Assembly: GCA_028275345.1 (NCBI GenBank) | Contig: JAPWUV010000003.1 | Location: forward strand, 62,001-126,000 | Length of the DNA: 64,000 nt | Source: a bacterium | GTDB taxonomy: Bacteria > Zhuqueibacterota > Zhuqueibacteria > Oleimicrobiales > Geothermoviventaceae | Direction: 5' to 3' | Part shown: in pieces, positions 18,180 through 27,797 of the stretch | How the letters are laid out: each line of letters opens with the position of its first letter | How positions within the stretch are numbered: the first letter of the stretch is position 1 | Notes under the pieces: model-generated | The model's input: the letters and a program-made list of their open reading frames with translations, nothing else | Database searches by the model: none | What the model was told of the DNA's origin: nothing | Translations under genes and position numbers: made by a program

Positions 18180-20819
18180 TCACCTCGCGCCCAGCTTGCG
18201 CACCACCTCCGGCACGGAACTCAGCACCTGCTCAAGCTTGGAAAGGTCCCGGATGCCCGCCATTGCCATGTGGGCTCGGCCGCCACCGCCCCCGCCGGCA
18301 AGCGCTGCCACCTCCCGCACAATGACATCCGCGCGCAGCCCTTTCCCCACCAGATCGGAGGTGACCACACAGACCACCGAAGCCTTGCCGTTCATCACGG
18401 CGGCGAGAACGCCCACCCCCGATCCCAACTCCTCCCGGAGCACGTCGCCAACTTGCTTCAGTTCGTCCACGTCCGACACCTCAACCTGGCGGGCCACCAC
18501 ACGCAGCCCGTTAACTTCGGGCGCCTGCTTGACCCAGGAACGGATCTGATCTCGCCCCGAACCCGCACGCGCCTGCCGAAGCCTTCGCTCCAGCTCCTTC
18601 CTTTCCGCCAACAGGGCTTCCACCCGCCCGCGCAGCTCCTCCCGTCCGCAGTTGAGAAGCTCCTGCAGATCGGCCAGGTGCCGGGCGTCTTCGCGGGCAA
18701 GCTCAAGAGCCTTGAGGCCCGTCACGGCCTCGATCCGGCGGATCCCCGCCGCCACGGAGGACTCGGCGACAATCCGAAACAGCCCAATTTCCCCGGTGGC
18801 TCGTACGTGCGTCCCTCCGCACAACTCGCGGGAGAAATCGTCCACTTCCACCATGCGGACTATATCGCCGTACTTCTCCCCGAAGAGGGCCACCGCTCCA
18901 CAACGACGAGCCTCTTCGAAGGGGAGATATCGCCAGCGGACGGGATAGTTAGCCAAGATCGCTCGGTTCACGATCTCTTCTACCGCCGCCAACTCCTCGG
19001 CTCTCATCTTCTCGAAATGATGGAAGTCGAAGCGGAAATAGTCGGGATGGACCAAGGATCCGGACTGCGCTGCATGCTCGCCCAACACAGTCCGGAGCGC
19101 CTTGTGGAGAAGGTGGGTGGCGGTGTGATTCCGCTCGGTAGCACGCCGCCGCTCGGCGTCGATTCGGGCCAGCACGGTCTTGCCTTCCAGCCCGCAGAGT
19201 TCCGCTGGATCCTCGGCATCGACAATGTGCACAAAAAGCTGGCCCACTTTCTGGGTGTCGCGGACCCGATACTCACGCCCGTCGTGCAGGAACACGCCGG
19301 TGTCGCCCACCTGTCCGCCGGCCTCTGCGTAGAAGGGAGTGCGATCGAGAATGACGCGCTGATCCAGCACCTTGAGGACGCGCGCCTCGGCCTCGTCGAG
19401 CTCGTAACCGAGGAACTCTGTCGGTGGAAGGCCGCGCGTCGCCTCTTCGAACGTCTGGTCGACGTGGACCACGAAGGCGGCTGCTTTCTGGGATCGCTCC
19501 CGTTGTTCCGCCATCAGACGGTGGAAACCAGCTTCATCCACCGCCAAGCCCTTCTCTCGCGCCATCAGCTGGGTCAGGTCCAATGGAAAGCCGTAGGTGT
19601 CGTGCAGAAGGAAAGCCACCTCTCCCGGTAGCACGGTCTCCCCGTGAGCCAATACCTCCTGCGCCTTCTCCTCAAAGATCTCCAGCCCGCGATCCAGCGT
19701 GCGCCCAAACGCCTCCTCTTCGGAGAAGAGCACCCTCTCGATCACCGAGCGCCGCTCCTTCAGCTCCGGGTACGCCTCTCCCATCACAGCGATGAGCGGC
19801 TCGGTCAGTCGGTACAAGAAGGGCTCATGCATCCCAAGCACGCGTCCGAAACGGGCGGCCCGGCGCAGGATGCGGCGCAGAACGTAGCCCCGGCCCTCAT
19901 TGGACGGCAAGGCGCCGTCGGCAATGGCGAAGGCCAGAGCCCGAATGTGATCGGCGACCACCCGGAAAGCGACGTCCACTTCCGAGAATCCGCCCGTGTA
20001 ATGCTGGCGCGAGAGCTCAGCGGTCCGTTCGATGATAGGCTGGAAGAGGTCAGTGTCGTAATTGGAAGCCTTGCCCTGCAGCACGGCGACCAGACGCTCC
20101 AGGCCCGCTCCGGTATCCACGTGTTTGGCCGGAAGCTCGTGAAGTTGGCCCTTCTCATCGCGATTGAACTGGATGAAGACCAGGTTCCAGAGCTCGATGA
20201 ACCGTGCGCAGCCCCCATTCACCCGGCAGACGTGAGAGGGATCGCCTTTCTTGTCGCAGAACTCCGGACCGCGATCGATGTGAATCTCGGTGCAGGGCCC
20301 ACAGGGACCCGTGTCGCCCATCTCCCAAAAATTCTCTTTGTAACCGAAACGGAGCACGCGCTCGGCCGGCATGTCCGTGACTTGGGGCCAGAGCGCAGCG
20401 GCTTCGTCATCCTCTTCGAAGACCGTGGCCCACAGAGCCTCCCGAGGTAGTTTCCATTCCCCCACCAGCAACTCCCACGCCCACTCGATGGCCTCGCGCT
20501 TGTAGTAATCGCCGAACGACCAATTCCCCAGCATCTCGAAGAAGGTGTGATGGTAGGTGTCCCGCCCCACCTCCTCCAGGTCATTGTGCTTCCCCGACAC
20601 GCGTATGCACTTCTGTACGTCTGCCGCTCGCTTGTATTCCCTCGTGCCGAGGCCAAGGAATACATCCTTGAACTGATTCATCCCGGCGTTGGTGAAGAGC
20701 AAAGTCGGATCATCTTGTGGGATGACCGGTGCGCTCGGCACGATCCGATGCCCTTTCTTCCGAAAGAACTCGAGGAAGGACCGCCGAACTTCATCCGATG
20801 TCATGTTCCGATTCACCAT
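18180..20819 (-). CDS. alaS: Alanine--tRNA ligase
   Basis: This 879-residue class II synthetase has the catalytic core beginning near residue 7 (EVRRSFLEFF), class II motif 1/2 segments (FTNAGMNQFKDVFLG; TYHHTFFEMLGNWSFGDY), the editing domain with HTATHLLHKAL (HxxxH near 570) and CGGTHV, and the C-terminal dimerisation/DHHA1 domain with a glycine-rich GGGGGGRAHMA near 850. ATG codons at 20819 and 20804 are both possible; the GGGGAGG site is oddly placed for each. The start overlaps the recX tail, so they are coupled. A tRNA-Ala(CGC) gene lies at 31.8 kb. Confidence 0.97.
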   Translation of the reverse strand: MVNRNMTSDEVRRSFLEFFRKKGHRIVPSAPVIPQDDPTLLFTNAGMNQFKDVFLGLGTREYKRAADVQKCIRVSGKHNDLEEVGRDTYHHTFFEMLGNWSFGDYYKREAIEWAWELLVGEWKLPREALWATVFEEDDEAAALWPQVTDMPAERVLRFGYKENFWEMGDTGPCGPCTEIHIDRGPEFCDKKGDPSHVCRVNGGCARFIELWNLVFIQFNRDEKGQLHELPAKHVDTGAGLERLVAVLQGKASNYDTDLFQPIIERTAELSRQHYTGGFSEVDVAFRVVADHIRALAFAIADGALPSNEGRGYVLRRILRRAARFGRVLGMHEPFLYRLTEPLIAVMGEAYPELKERRSVIERVLFSEEEAFGRTLDRGLEIFEEKAQEVLAHGETVLPGEVAFLLHDTYGFPLDLTQLMAREKGLAVDEAGFHRLMAEQRERSQKAAAFVVHVDQTFEEATRGLPPTEFLGYELDEAEARVLKVLDQRVILDRTPFYAEAGGQVGDTGVFLHDGREYRVRDTQKVGQLFVHIVDAEDPAELCGLEGKTVLARIDAERRRATERNHTATHLLHKALRTVLGEHAAQSGSLVHPDYFRFDFHHFEKMRAEELAAVEEIVNRAILANYPVRWRYLPFEEARRCGAVALFGEKYGDIVRMVEVDDFSRELCGGTHVRATGEIGLFRIVAESSVAAGIRRIEAVTGLKALELAREDARHLADLQELLNCGREELRGRVEALLAERKELERRLRQARAGSGRDQIRSWVKQAPEVNGLRVVARQVEVSDVDELKQVGDVLREELGSGVGVLAAVMNGKASVVCVVTSDLVGKGLRADVIVREVAALAGGGGGGRAHMAMAGIRDLSKLEQVLSSVPEVVRKLGAR

Positions 20820-21486
20820 CCTCCCCTAATTCCCTCTGCGCTTGCTGTTCCAGTTCCTGCCATCGCTCCAGGATATCCTGCAGAATCGGCCATTCGAATC
20901 CACGCCTGGCCAGGAAAGACACCACCCTCGCCTTCACCTTCTCGCGATCTGGCTCGTTTCGGTAGCGCCGATATCGGCGCAGCGCCTCTTGCCAGGCCAA
21001 AGCCGCCTCCTCCCCTGGCGGGAGCAGATGGCCAACGACCTCCCGGACAACCCCCTCTTCGAGCCCCTTCTGTCGGAGCCGTCGCTCCAGCTCGCGCCTT
21101 CCGACGGGATGCACAGCCACCTCGCTCTGAGCATAACGGAGGGCGAAGCTCCGGTCGTCCAGATACTTCCGCTCCTTGAGGAACCCGATGGTCATTTCCA
21201 CCGTAGCCGGGTCGAACCCGATCCGGGTCAGTCGCTGCCGCATTTCGGCCTCGCTGCGGTCGCGGACCGCCAACAATCGGTACGCCCGCTCCCGCGCATA
21301 GCGCAGCTCGCTCTCGCGGCGGATCTGTTCGAGCCTCGCCTCATCGATCTCCTGCCCCTCGGCAAGGCCCACGGATGCCAACAGCTCCGCATCCAACGAG
21401 AAGCGGTATTCCCCATTCACAAAGACAGAGAAACGGCTTTTGCGCCGTCTCTGAGGTTCGATCTTCGTGATTCGGCAGAGCGCCAC
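20791..21486 (-). CDS. recX: RecX regulator of RecA
   Basis: RecX limits RecA filament growth. The 231-residue, highly charged helical protein shows the three-repeat RecX architecture, with YRLLAVRDRSEAEMRQRL near residue 68, a conserved KYLDDRSFALRYAQ segment near 107 and the RRELERRLRQKG motif near 130. It directly follows recA (49-bp gap) and overlaps alaS downstream. It is slightly longer than many RecX proteins because of an N-terminal beta segment (ISVFVNGEY-like). Confidence 0.92.
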   Translation of the reverse strand: MALCRITKIEPQRRRKSRFSVFVNGEYRFSLDAELLASVGLAEGQEIDEARLEQIRRESELRYARERAYRLLAVRDRSEAEMRQRLTRIGFDPATVEMTIGFLKERKYLDDRSFALRYAQSEVAVHPVGRRELERRLRQKGLEEGVVREVVGHLLPPGEEAALAWQEALRRYRRYRNEPDREKVKARVVSFLARRGFEWPILQDILERWQELEQQAQRELGEDGESEHDIG

Positions 21487-21535
21487 TGTCCGCTACTTCC
21501 CTCCGGTGGCCGATCCTTCCCGCGAGACGGCCACC

Positions 21536-22582
21536 TCAGCTCTTCGCGGCAGCCTCCGTCGCTTCCGGCGTCTCCTCCTCCGTGGGCAGGCCCACAGCCT
21601 TCCGAACTTTCCGCTCGATCTCCGCGGCCAGATCGGGGTTCTCCTCGAGGAACTGGCGCACGTTCTCCCGCCCTTGTCCCAACCTCTCCTCTCCGTAGGA
21701 GTACCAGGTGCCACTTTTCTGGATGATGTTGTGCTCGACCGCCAGATCCAGCAGATCGCCCATTTTGGAAATGCCCGTCCCGAAGAGGATGTCGAACGTA
21801 GCCTCGCGGAAGGGAGGAGCGAGCTTGTTCTTCACAACTTTCACCACGGTGCGGCTGCCGAGTACCCGTTCGCCCTCCTTGATGGAAGCTACGCGGCGGA
21901 TGTCCAAGCGGACGGAGGCGTAGAACTTGAGGGCACGGCCCCCGGTCGTCGTTTCTGTCGGGCCGAACATCACGCCGATCTTCTCGCGGATCTGGTTGAT
22001 GAAGATCACGCAGGTGTTCGATTTGGCGATGGCGCCGGCCAGCTTGCGCATGGCTTGGGACATCAGGCGGGCCTGGAGGCCCATCTGGGCGTCGCCCATT
22101 TCCCCTTCGATCTCGGCCCTCGGGACCAGGGCCGCCACCGAGTCGATGACGATCACGTCCAGCGCGCCGCTGCGCACGAGGGTCTCCGCGATCTCGAGGG
22201 CCTGCTCGCCCGTGTCGGGCTGGCTCACCAACAGGTTCTCGATGTCCACCCCGAGGGCCTTGGCGTAGTTGGCGTCCAACGCGTGCTCGGCATCAATGAA
22301 GGCCGCAAGGCCTCCCCTTTTCTGGGCCTCCGCGATGATATGCAGAGCCAAGGTCGTCTTGCCACTGCTCTCCGGCCCGTAGATCTCCACAATCCGGCCT
22401 CGCGGTACGCCGCCGATCCCCAACGCCGCATCGAGAGAGATGGAGCCGGTGGGGATCACATCCACCTTCACCGTGGCTCGGTGATCGCCCAGGCGCATGA
22501 TCGAGCCTTTCCCGAACTGACGGTCGATCTGGGCCAGGGCAAGTTCCAAAGCCCTTCTCTTTTCCTCCTTTTCCACCGCCAT
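21536..22582 (-). CDS. recA: Recombinase RecA
   Basis: RecA forms the ATP-dependent strand-exchange filament. This 348-residue protein has Walker [10 protein letters not shown] near residue 68, the [10 protein letters not shown] Walker B segment, loop L1/L2 regions ([22 protein letters not shown]) and [14 protein letters not shown], plus an acidic C-terminal tail. The ATG at 22582 is set by AAAGGAGG 9 nt upstream; a TTG six bases earlier is too close. No LexA-type box is evident in the short gap to thpR, so SOS control would act further upstream or be absent. Confidence 0.98.
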   Translation of the reverse strand: MAVEKEEKRRALELALAQIDRQFGKGSIMRLGDHRATVKVDVIPTGSISLDAALGIGGVPRGRIVEIYGPESSGKTTLALHIIAEAQKRGGLAAFIDAEHALDANYAKALGVDIENLLVSQPDTGEQALEIAETLVRSGALDVIVIDSVAALVPRAEIEGEMGDAQMGLQARLMSQAMRKLAGAIAKSNTCVIFINQIREKIGVMFGPTETTTGGRALKFYASVRLDIRRVASIKEGERVLGSRTVVKVVKNKLAPPFREATFDILFGTGISKMGDLLDLAVEHNIIQKSGTWYSYGEERLGQGRENVRQFLEENPDLAAEIERKVRKAVGLPTEEETPEATEAAAKS

Positions 22583-22597
22583 GGCCAAAGCCCTCCT

Positions 22598-23161
22598 TTA
22601 GCCGATTGGCACTCGCCGCAACGGAGTGTACTCCGCCCCGTCCGGCTTCAGGTCGCTGCGCATCACCAGCACCTCGGTCGCTTCGAAGGGATCTGCCTCA
22701 AACCGGGTCTCGCGCAGATGTGCCACCATGGCGGAAACCGAGGCCGGTACCTTCACGCGCGCCAGCGTCAAATGGGGGACGAATGGCCTCTCCTCGCGCG
22801 GGAAACCGAGACCTTCCAGTTCACGCTCCACCGCAGCCTGAATGTCGCGAAGCATGTCTCCCTCGTCCACCAGCCCCACCCATAGCACCCGTGGATTCCG
22901 CCAGTTGGGGAAGGCTCCCGTCCCCGACACGCGGAGCTTGGGGCGCGGTTTCCCCGCCACTGCTCGGCTCACCGCCTGGGCAATCGCGTCAATGCGATTT
23001 CCCTCCACATTCCCCAGGAACTTCAGGGTGACGTGGATCCCCTCCGCCCGCGTCCAACTGACGCGCCCCGGGAACGCTTGTAGCTCCCGCTGGAGCGCAG
23101 CGATTTTCTCTTTGCTCTGGCTCGGAATGTCAACCGCGATGAATGTACGAATTCCGCCCAT
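22598..23161 (-). CDS. thpR: RNA 2',3'-cyclic phosphodiesterase (LigT-like)
   Basis: This 2H phosphoesterase of 187 residues carries the two catalytic HxTx motifs: HVTLKFLG near residue 43 and HLTLARVK near 131. ThpR enzymes open 2',3'-cyclic phosphates, including those of tRNA halves. The start is at the canonical IRTFIAVDIP N-terminus. It lies 15 bp upstream of recA and 35 bp downstream of cinA, in the cinA-thpR-recA order often seen in bacteria. Confidence 0.93.
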   Translation of the reverse strand: MGGIRTFIAVDIPSQSKEKIAALQRELQAFPGRVSWTRAEGIHVTLKFLGNVEGNRIDAIAQAVSRAVAGKPRPKLRVSGTGAFPNWRNPRVLWVGLVDEGDMLRDIQAAVERELEGLGFPREERPFVPHLTLARVKVPASVSAMVAHLRETRFEADPFEATEVLVMRSDLKPDGAEYTPLRRVPIG

Positions 23162-23196
23162 CCGATGTCAAATCCTCTTTTCCAGGAGCATGCCCC

Positions 23197-24444
23197 CTAC
23201 TCCAGCCGACGACCAAGCTCTCGCCGGAGAAGGTCCAGTGCCGCCTGCGTCGCCCTGGTCTTATTGAACAGCCTTTCCCCCCGGAAGATGAACTTGCGCG
23301 CGTAGGAACGCTCGCCGTCTGCGAAACCGATGTACACAAGTCCGACCGGCTTTTCCGGTGTGCCCCCGGTTGGCCCGGCGATGCCTGTGGTTGAAACGCC
23401 GAAGTCCGTGCCCGAGATTCGCCGCACCCCCTCCGCCATCTCGATCGCCGTCTGCTCGCTCACCGCGCCGTGAGCGCGGATCGTTTCCTCCCGCACCCCG
23501 AGGATCTGCACCTTCGCCTGATTGCTGTACGCCACGATCCCGCGCTCGAAGTACTTGGAACTGCCAGACACATTGGTCAAGCGATGGGCCAGCAGGCCCC
23601 CGGTGCAGGACTCCGCCGTGCTGACCGTCTTGCCGGTCCGGAAGAGGAGTTCGGCCACAACCTCCTCAAGCCCAACTTCACCCACGGCGTACACCCACTC
23701 CCCGATCCTCGCCCGAAGAACGGCCTCCGCTCTTGCCAAGAGATCGTCCGCCTCCTGCTCCGGTTTCCCTTCGACCGTGAGCCCGATGTCCACACCCTCG
23801 ACCCCCGGCAGGAAGGCCACTTTCACACCCAGCCCTTTCAACTCCGTCAGATCCCCCACCTGGTCGAACAAGGCCGACTCATAGATGCCCGTCGTGCGGA
23901 CGATCCGCCGAGCCACGACCACTCCCCCCGAATGTTCCCGCAGGGCAGGGATCAGATACGACTCCGTCATCGCCTGCATCTCGCTCGGCACGCCGGGCAA
24001 GATGAAGTACTGCCTGCCGTCCTTCCGGATGTGCAGCCCCGGCGCCATCCCCACCTGGTTCTCGATCAAGATCGCGCCCTTTGGGACCCGTGCCTGCTTG
24101 GCGCTGGACTCTGGCATCGTAGCCCCACGCTCCTGAAAAGCGCGTCGGATCCGTTCCAAAGTCCCTTCATCCATCACCAGGGGAGAGCCGAGGAAAGCAG
24201 CCACCGCCTCGGCAGTGACGTCGTCGTGGGTAGGTCCAATCCCCCCTGTCGAGACGATCACTTCCGCCTCCGAAGCCTCGTGTAAGGCGCGCACGATTTC
24301 GTCCACATCGTCCCCCACGGTGAGGATGCGCCTGACCGGGATACCAATCTCCCCGAGCCTGCGGGCGAGGTAGGCGGCATTCGTATTCACCGTTGCGCCC
24401 GACAAAAGCTCGTCGCCAATGGACAGGATCTGCGCTCTCAGCAC
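23197..24444 (-). CDS. cinA: CinA-family nicotinamide mononucleotide deamidase / competence-damage protein
   Basis: This 415-residue protein has two domains. The N-terminal MoaB/MogA-like COG1058 domain carries ILSIGDELLSG and STGGIGPTHDD (about residue 65); the C-terminal PncC amidase domain carries AESCTGGLLAHRLT near 280 and GIAGPTGGTPEKPVG near 355. It recycles NMN to nicotinate mononucleotide and clears ADP-ribose. The GTG at 24444 follows GGAGGG by 7 nt; the codons before it contain that site, so the longer frame is not used. It lies in the pgsA-pgpA-cinA-thpR-recA run. Confidence 0.93.
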   Translation of the reverse strand: MLRAQILSIGDELLSGATVNTNAAYLARRLGEIGIPVRRILTVGDDVDEIVRALHEASEAEVIVSTGGIGPTHDDVTAEAVAAFLGSPLVMDEGTLERIRRAFQERGATMPESSAKQARVPKGAILIENQVGMAPGLHIRKDGRQYFILPGVPSEMQAMTESYLIPALREHSGGVVVARRIVRTTGIYESALFDQVGDLTELKGLGVKVAFLPGVEGVDIGLTVEGKPEQEADDLLARAEAVLRARIGEWVYAVGEVGLEEVVAELLFRTGKTVSTAESCTGGLLAHRLTNVSGSSKYFERGIVAYSNQAKVQILGVREETIRAHGAVSEQTAIEMAEGVRRISGTDFGVSTTGIAGPTGGTPEKPVGLVYIGFADGERSYARKFIFRGERLFNKTRATQAALDLLRRELGRRLE

Positions 24445-24480
24445 GGCCGCTCCCTCCGGACCCACCCATCGCTTCCCGCT

Positions 24481-24948
24481 TCAGAGGCAATTCAACGCCC
24501 AAACTCCAAGCCGCACGGTGAGCCCTGCGTAGACACCCGCCACCACATCATCGGCGACGACGCCCCACCCTCCGGGCAAGGACTGGGCGCGGTTCGCCGG
24601 AAATGGCTTGAGCACATCGAATAGCCGGAAGAGGCCGAACCCCACCCAAAGGGGCCAAGTCCCGGGGGGGAGCAATGCCGCCGTGCACAACATCCCGGTC
24701 ACCTCGTCGAGGTTGATCTTACGGGCGTCGTGGCCATAGACGTGTTCCGCCTCCCCAGATGCCCAGACGGCGACGGGGAAGAGCGCGATCGTCGCTCCCA
24801 GCAGCCAAGCCAGCGGTACGGGACTCATGAACCAGATGACCCCCACGGCTACAGCAGCCCCGACCGTACCCGGGGCAAAGGGACACAACCCCGTGAAGAG
24901 GGTTGTGGCGAGCGCTCTGGCAAGGAGATCCAATGGCAAACCTGTCAA
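24481..24948 (-). CDS. pgpA: Phosphatidylglycerophosphatase A
   Basis: This 155-residue membrane phosphatase converts PGP to phosphatidylglycerol. Motifs: FAPGTVGA near the N-terminus, a central hydrophobic pair of helices, DEVTGM near residue 84, FDVLKPFPA and the terminal GGWGVVADDVVAGVYAG. There is no ATG at the N-terminus; the most likely start is TTG at 24948, whose bases overlap the pgsA stop (TTGA). TTG codons at 24939 and 24933 are alternatives. It acts directly on the product of the preceding gene, pgsA. Confidence 0.88.
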   Translation of the reverse strand: MTGLPLDLLARALATTLFTGLCPFAPGTVGAAVAVGVIWFMSPVPLAWLLGATIALFPVAVWASGEAEHVYGHDARKINLDEVTGMLCTAALLPPGTWPLWVGFGLFRLFDVLKPFPANRAQSLPGGWGVVADDVVAGVYAGLTVRLGVWALNCL

Positions 24949-25562
24949 TTCAGCGGGACAAATACCCGAAAGAACCGGACTGCCAGGCCCCGAACGTGCC
25001 CCCGATTCTCGACCACGTAGATGATGCCGGTGGCGAGCGTGTAGAAAGTCACGACGGCCATGATCTTGTCCAGGAAACCGACCTCCTGCGCCCAACTGAC
25101 GGCCCGAGCCGCGAGCCCCTCCCCCCGGGCGGGAGTTTTCGCGAGGTGCAAAGCCAAGGCGATGTAGATGGCCACGACCTGCGACACGGTCTTCCACTTC
25201 GCAATCGGAAGCGTTTGCATCGGACGGCCCGCCAGCATGGCGTAGAAGCGCAGGCCGGTGACGAGCACATCCCGGGCGGCGATGATGAACAACATCCATC
25301 CCCGCACGTAGCCGCGCACGTAGAGTGCAAAGAGCGCAGAGAGGATCAGGACCTTGTCCGCCAGGGGATCCAGAAACTTGCCCCACGTAGAGACGGCATT
25401 ACTGCGCCTGGCGATGTAGCCGTCGTACCAATCCGTCAGGGAGGCGAAAAAGAAGACGCCGAACGAGACGTACTGCAGCCCCGCCCGGTCGCTCAGGAAC
25501 GTGGTGACGAAGAGCGGAGTGAGCAGGATCCGCAGCGTAGAGAGTTGATTCGGCTTGGTCAT
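24945..25562 (-). CDS. pgsA: CDP-diacylglycerol--glycerol-3-phosphate 3-phosphatidyltransferase
   Basis: This 205-residue integral membrane CDP-alcohol phosphotransferase has the signature D-x2-D-G-x2-A-R-x8-G-x3-D-x3-D visible from TDWYDGYIARR to GKFLDPLADK near residues 44-71. It makes phosphatidylglycerophosphate, which PgpA next door dephosphorylates. The start is ATG at 25562, 43 bp after porB; the longer frame overlaps porB and is a shadow. It uses conventional G3P lipid chemistry, in contrast to the GGGP synthase at 17.4 kb. Confidence 0.93.
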   Translation of the reverse strand: MTKPNQLSTLRILLTPLFVTTFLSDRAGLQYVSFGVFFFASLTDWYDGYIARRSNAVSTWGKFLDPLADKVLILSALFALYVRGYVRGWMLFIIAARDVLVTGLRFYAMLAGRPMQTLPIAKWKTVSQVVAIYIALALHLAKTPARGEGLAARAVSWAQEVGFLDKIMAVVTFYTLATGIIYVVENRGHVRGLAVRFFRVFVPLN

Positions 25563-25605
25563 GCCTCGCCCGGCGTCCTCTGTACCCTTCTTCCCGAAGC
25601 CCTTT

Positions 25606-26553
25606 TCAAGCTGCGGGTTTGGTCGCCTCTTCCATCCGAAGGAGCCGCTCCCAGCGTTCATCCAACCATTTCTGGGCCGCCTCGAGTAGCGGTTTATTCT
25701 CCTCGCGCAGGAGATGGCGGAAGCGTCCCTGGTGTTTGATAAACTCCACCAGCGGCAACTTCTCCTTGGGTTTGTAATTCACCCGATAGACCCCGTTCTC
25801 CACCTCGTACAGAGGCCAGAAGCAGGTTTCGACGGCCAGTCGGGCAATCTCGATGCCCATTTCCTCCTTGTACCGCCATCCGGGCGGACAGGGGGCAAGG
25901 ACGTTGATGAACGTGGGCCCATCGATGGACAAGGCCTTTTCCACTTTGCGGTTCAGGTCCTTCCAGTTGCTGACGATCGCCTGAGCCGCATAGGGGATGC
26001 CGTGAGCGGCCACAATCTCGGTCAGCGGCTTGGGGTACTGGCTCTTTCCGGGAGAAACCTTCCCTACGGGCGCCGTCTTCGTGTCGGCCCAGGCGGGGGT
26101 GGCGCCGGATCGCTGGATGCCGGTGTTCATGTAGGCCTCATTGTCATAGCAGATGTAGAGCATGTTATGGCCGCGCTCCAGCGCACCCGAGAGGCTCTGC
26201 AGCCCGATGTCATACGTACCGCCGTCGCCCCCGAAGGCGATGAACTTGATGCGCCGATCCGCTGGGATCTTCCCTGAGCGCTTCAAGGCGCGGTAGGCTG
26301 CTTCCACGCCGCTCACCGTGGCCGCAACATTCTCAAAGGCATTGTGAATGAACGGGATGTTCCACGCCGTGTAAGGATAGATCGTGGTCACTACCTCCAT
26401 GCAACCGGTGGCGCATCCGGCCACGACCCCCACGTCCTCCGGCACGGAGCGCAGGATGTGATGAAATGTCAGAATGGGTATGCAGCCTGCGCAAGCCCTG
26501 TGACCAGGAACAAGCCGCATCGGTCTCCGACTCAGCTCGCGAATGGTAGCCAT
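25606..26553 (-). CDS. porB: Pyruvate (2-oxoacid):ferredoxin oxidoreductase, beta (TPP) subunit
   Basis: This 315-residue subunit carries the thiamine-diphosphate site: GGDGGTYDIG near residue 108 through YDNEAYMNTG near 136. Cysteines for a [4Fe-4S] cluster appear in CAGCIP near 21 and GCATGC near 46-51. With alpha, gamma and delta it oxidises pyruvate to acetyl-CoA and reduces ferredoxin. The ATG follows GAGGAGGAG. It is the last gene of the porC-porD-porA-porB operon. Pyruvate is the likeliest substrate, but a related 2-oxoacid is possible. Confidence 0.93.
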   Translation of the reverse strand: MATIRELSRRPMRLVPGHRACAGCIPILTFHHILRSVPEDVGVVAGCATGCMEVVTTIYPYTAWNIPFIHNAFENVAATVSGVEAAYRALKRSGKIPADRRIKFIAFGGDGGTYDIGLQSLSGALERGHNMLYICYDNEAYMNTGIQRSGATPAWADTKTAPVGKVSPGKSQYPKPLTEIVAAHGIPYAAQAIVSNWKDLNRKVEKALSIDGPTFINVLAPCPPGWRYKEEMGIEIARLAVETCFWPLYEVENGVYRVNYKPKEKLPLVEFIKHQGRFRHLLREENKPLLEAAQKWLDERWERLLRMEEATKPAA

Positions 26554-26599
26554 CTTCTCCTCCTCACAAGGGATATGAGCTACAACCGACAGATTCGGT

Positions 26600-27781
26600 T
26601 CAGTCGCGAAGGCCCAAGAAGCCGACCAGGGTTTCCACCCGCCCCGTCCGGGCGATGGATTTCAACTGATCGAACGCGGTACGGATGTGGGCGGGGGTGA
26701 TATCGCGGCCTCCCAGTCCGTAGATGTAGTTGACCAGGACAGGCGCATCGCTCACGCCGTAGAACGTCGCCCGGACGTCCGTGTAGACGGGGCCTCCGTA
26801 GGAGCCGAAAGCCACCGCCCGGTCCAGCACGGCCACAGCCTTCTTGCCGCGCAAGGCATTGCGGATGCGATCGTAGGGGAATGGTCGGAACATCCGGATC
26901 TTCAGCAACCCGACCTTCTCCCCCGCCTGGCGCAGCTCGTCGACCACCTCCTTGCTCGTCCCCGCCGTCGAGCCCATCGCGACGATGGCGACCTCTGCGT
27001 CCTCCAGCTGGTACTCCTCGACCGTGTCGTAGTGGCGGCCAAAGCGCTCACCAAATTCTCGGGAGACGGCCTCCACCACGGCTTCCGCATGAGCCATCCC
27101 CTCCATCTGCTGCCGCTTGTGCTCGAAGTAGTAATCGGTCAAATCCAGGGGGCCGACCGTGAAGGGATGCTCGACGTCCAGCAGGGCCCGCCTCGGCTTG
27201 TACTCGCCCACGAAATCCCTGACCTCGTGGTCTTCCAGCACATCGATTCGTTCCATCGTGTGGCTGAGGATGAACCCATCCAGAGTGACCATTACCGGCA
27301 GAAGCACATCGGGATGTTCCGCGATCCGTACCGCCATGATGGTGTTATCGTAGGCTTCCTGACTGTTCTCGGAGTAGAGTTGGAGCCAGCCGGAGTCGCG
27401 GCAACCCATCGCGTCTGAATGATCGCAATGGATATTGATGGGGCCGCTCAAGGCCCGATTGACTACCGCCATCACCACCGGTAAACGCAGGGAAGCAGTG
27501 ATGTACACGATCTCCCACATCAGGGCCAGGCCGTTAGCAGACGTGGCCGTCATGGCCCGGGCACCAGCCGCCGAAGCTCCCACCACGGCGCTCAGGGCAC
27601 TGTGTTCCGACTCCACCAGCACCAATTCCGTATTCACAAGACCGTCGGCATGATACTCGGCGAATTTGTGCATCAATTCCGTTTGGGGGGTGATTGGATA
27701 GGCGGCCACGACATCCGGATTGATCTGGCGCATGGCCTCCGCCACCGCCTCATTCCCCGTCAACGCCATTACCTTTCCCAT
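26600..27781 (-). CDS. porA: Pyruvate (2-oxoacid):ferredoxin oxidoreductase, alpha subunit
   Basis: The 393-residue alpha subunit has the N-terminal pyrimidine-binding half with AAYPITPQTEL near residue 26, the substrate-proximal SEHSALSAVVGAS segment near 58 and TSANGLALMWE, and a C-terminal transketolase-C-like domain (GLLKIRMFRPFP). The ATG is preceded by GGAGG 5 nt upstream. Its place between the delta and beta genes is typical of four-subunit PFOR operons. Confidence 0.93.
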   Translation of the reverse strand: MGKVMALTGNEAVAEAMRQINPDVVAAYPITPQTELMHKFAEYHADGLVNTELVLVESEHSALSAVVGASAAGARAMTATSANGLALMWEIVYITASLRLPVVMAVVNRALSGPINIHCDHSDAMGCRDSGWLQLYSENSQEAYDNTIMAVRIAEHPDVLLPVMVTLDGFILSHTMERIDVLEDHEVRDFVGEYKPRRALLDVEHPFTVGPLDLTDYYFEHKRQQMEGMAHAEAVVEAVSREFGERFGRHYDTVEEYQLEDAEVAIVAMGSTAGTSKEVVDELRQAGEKVGLLKIRMFRPFPYDRIRNALRGKKAVAVLDRAVAFGSYGGPVYTDVRATFYGVSDAPVLVNYIYGLGGRDITPAHIRTAFDQLKSIARTGRVETLVGFLGLRD

Positions 27782-27797
27782 TCGTGCCTCCGCGAAG

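Noticed and set aside
22583-22597. LexA/SOS box before recA
   Set aside because: The gap to thpR is 15 bp and is filled by the Shine-Dalgarno; no palindromic box was seen.
23166-23171. TTGACA near the thpR start as an internal promoter for recA
   Set aside because: The best -10 would be TACATT at 18 bp inside the thpR coding region; too weak to call.
24949-25386. N-terminal extension of the pgpA reading frame
   Set aside because: It runs antiphase through pgsA, whose motifs are clear, so the extension is a shadow.
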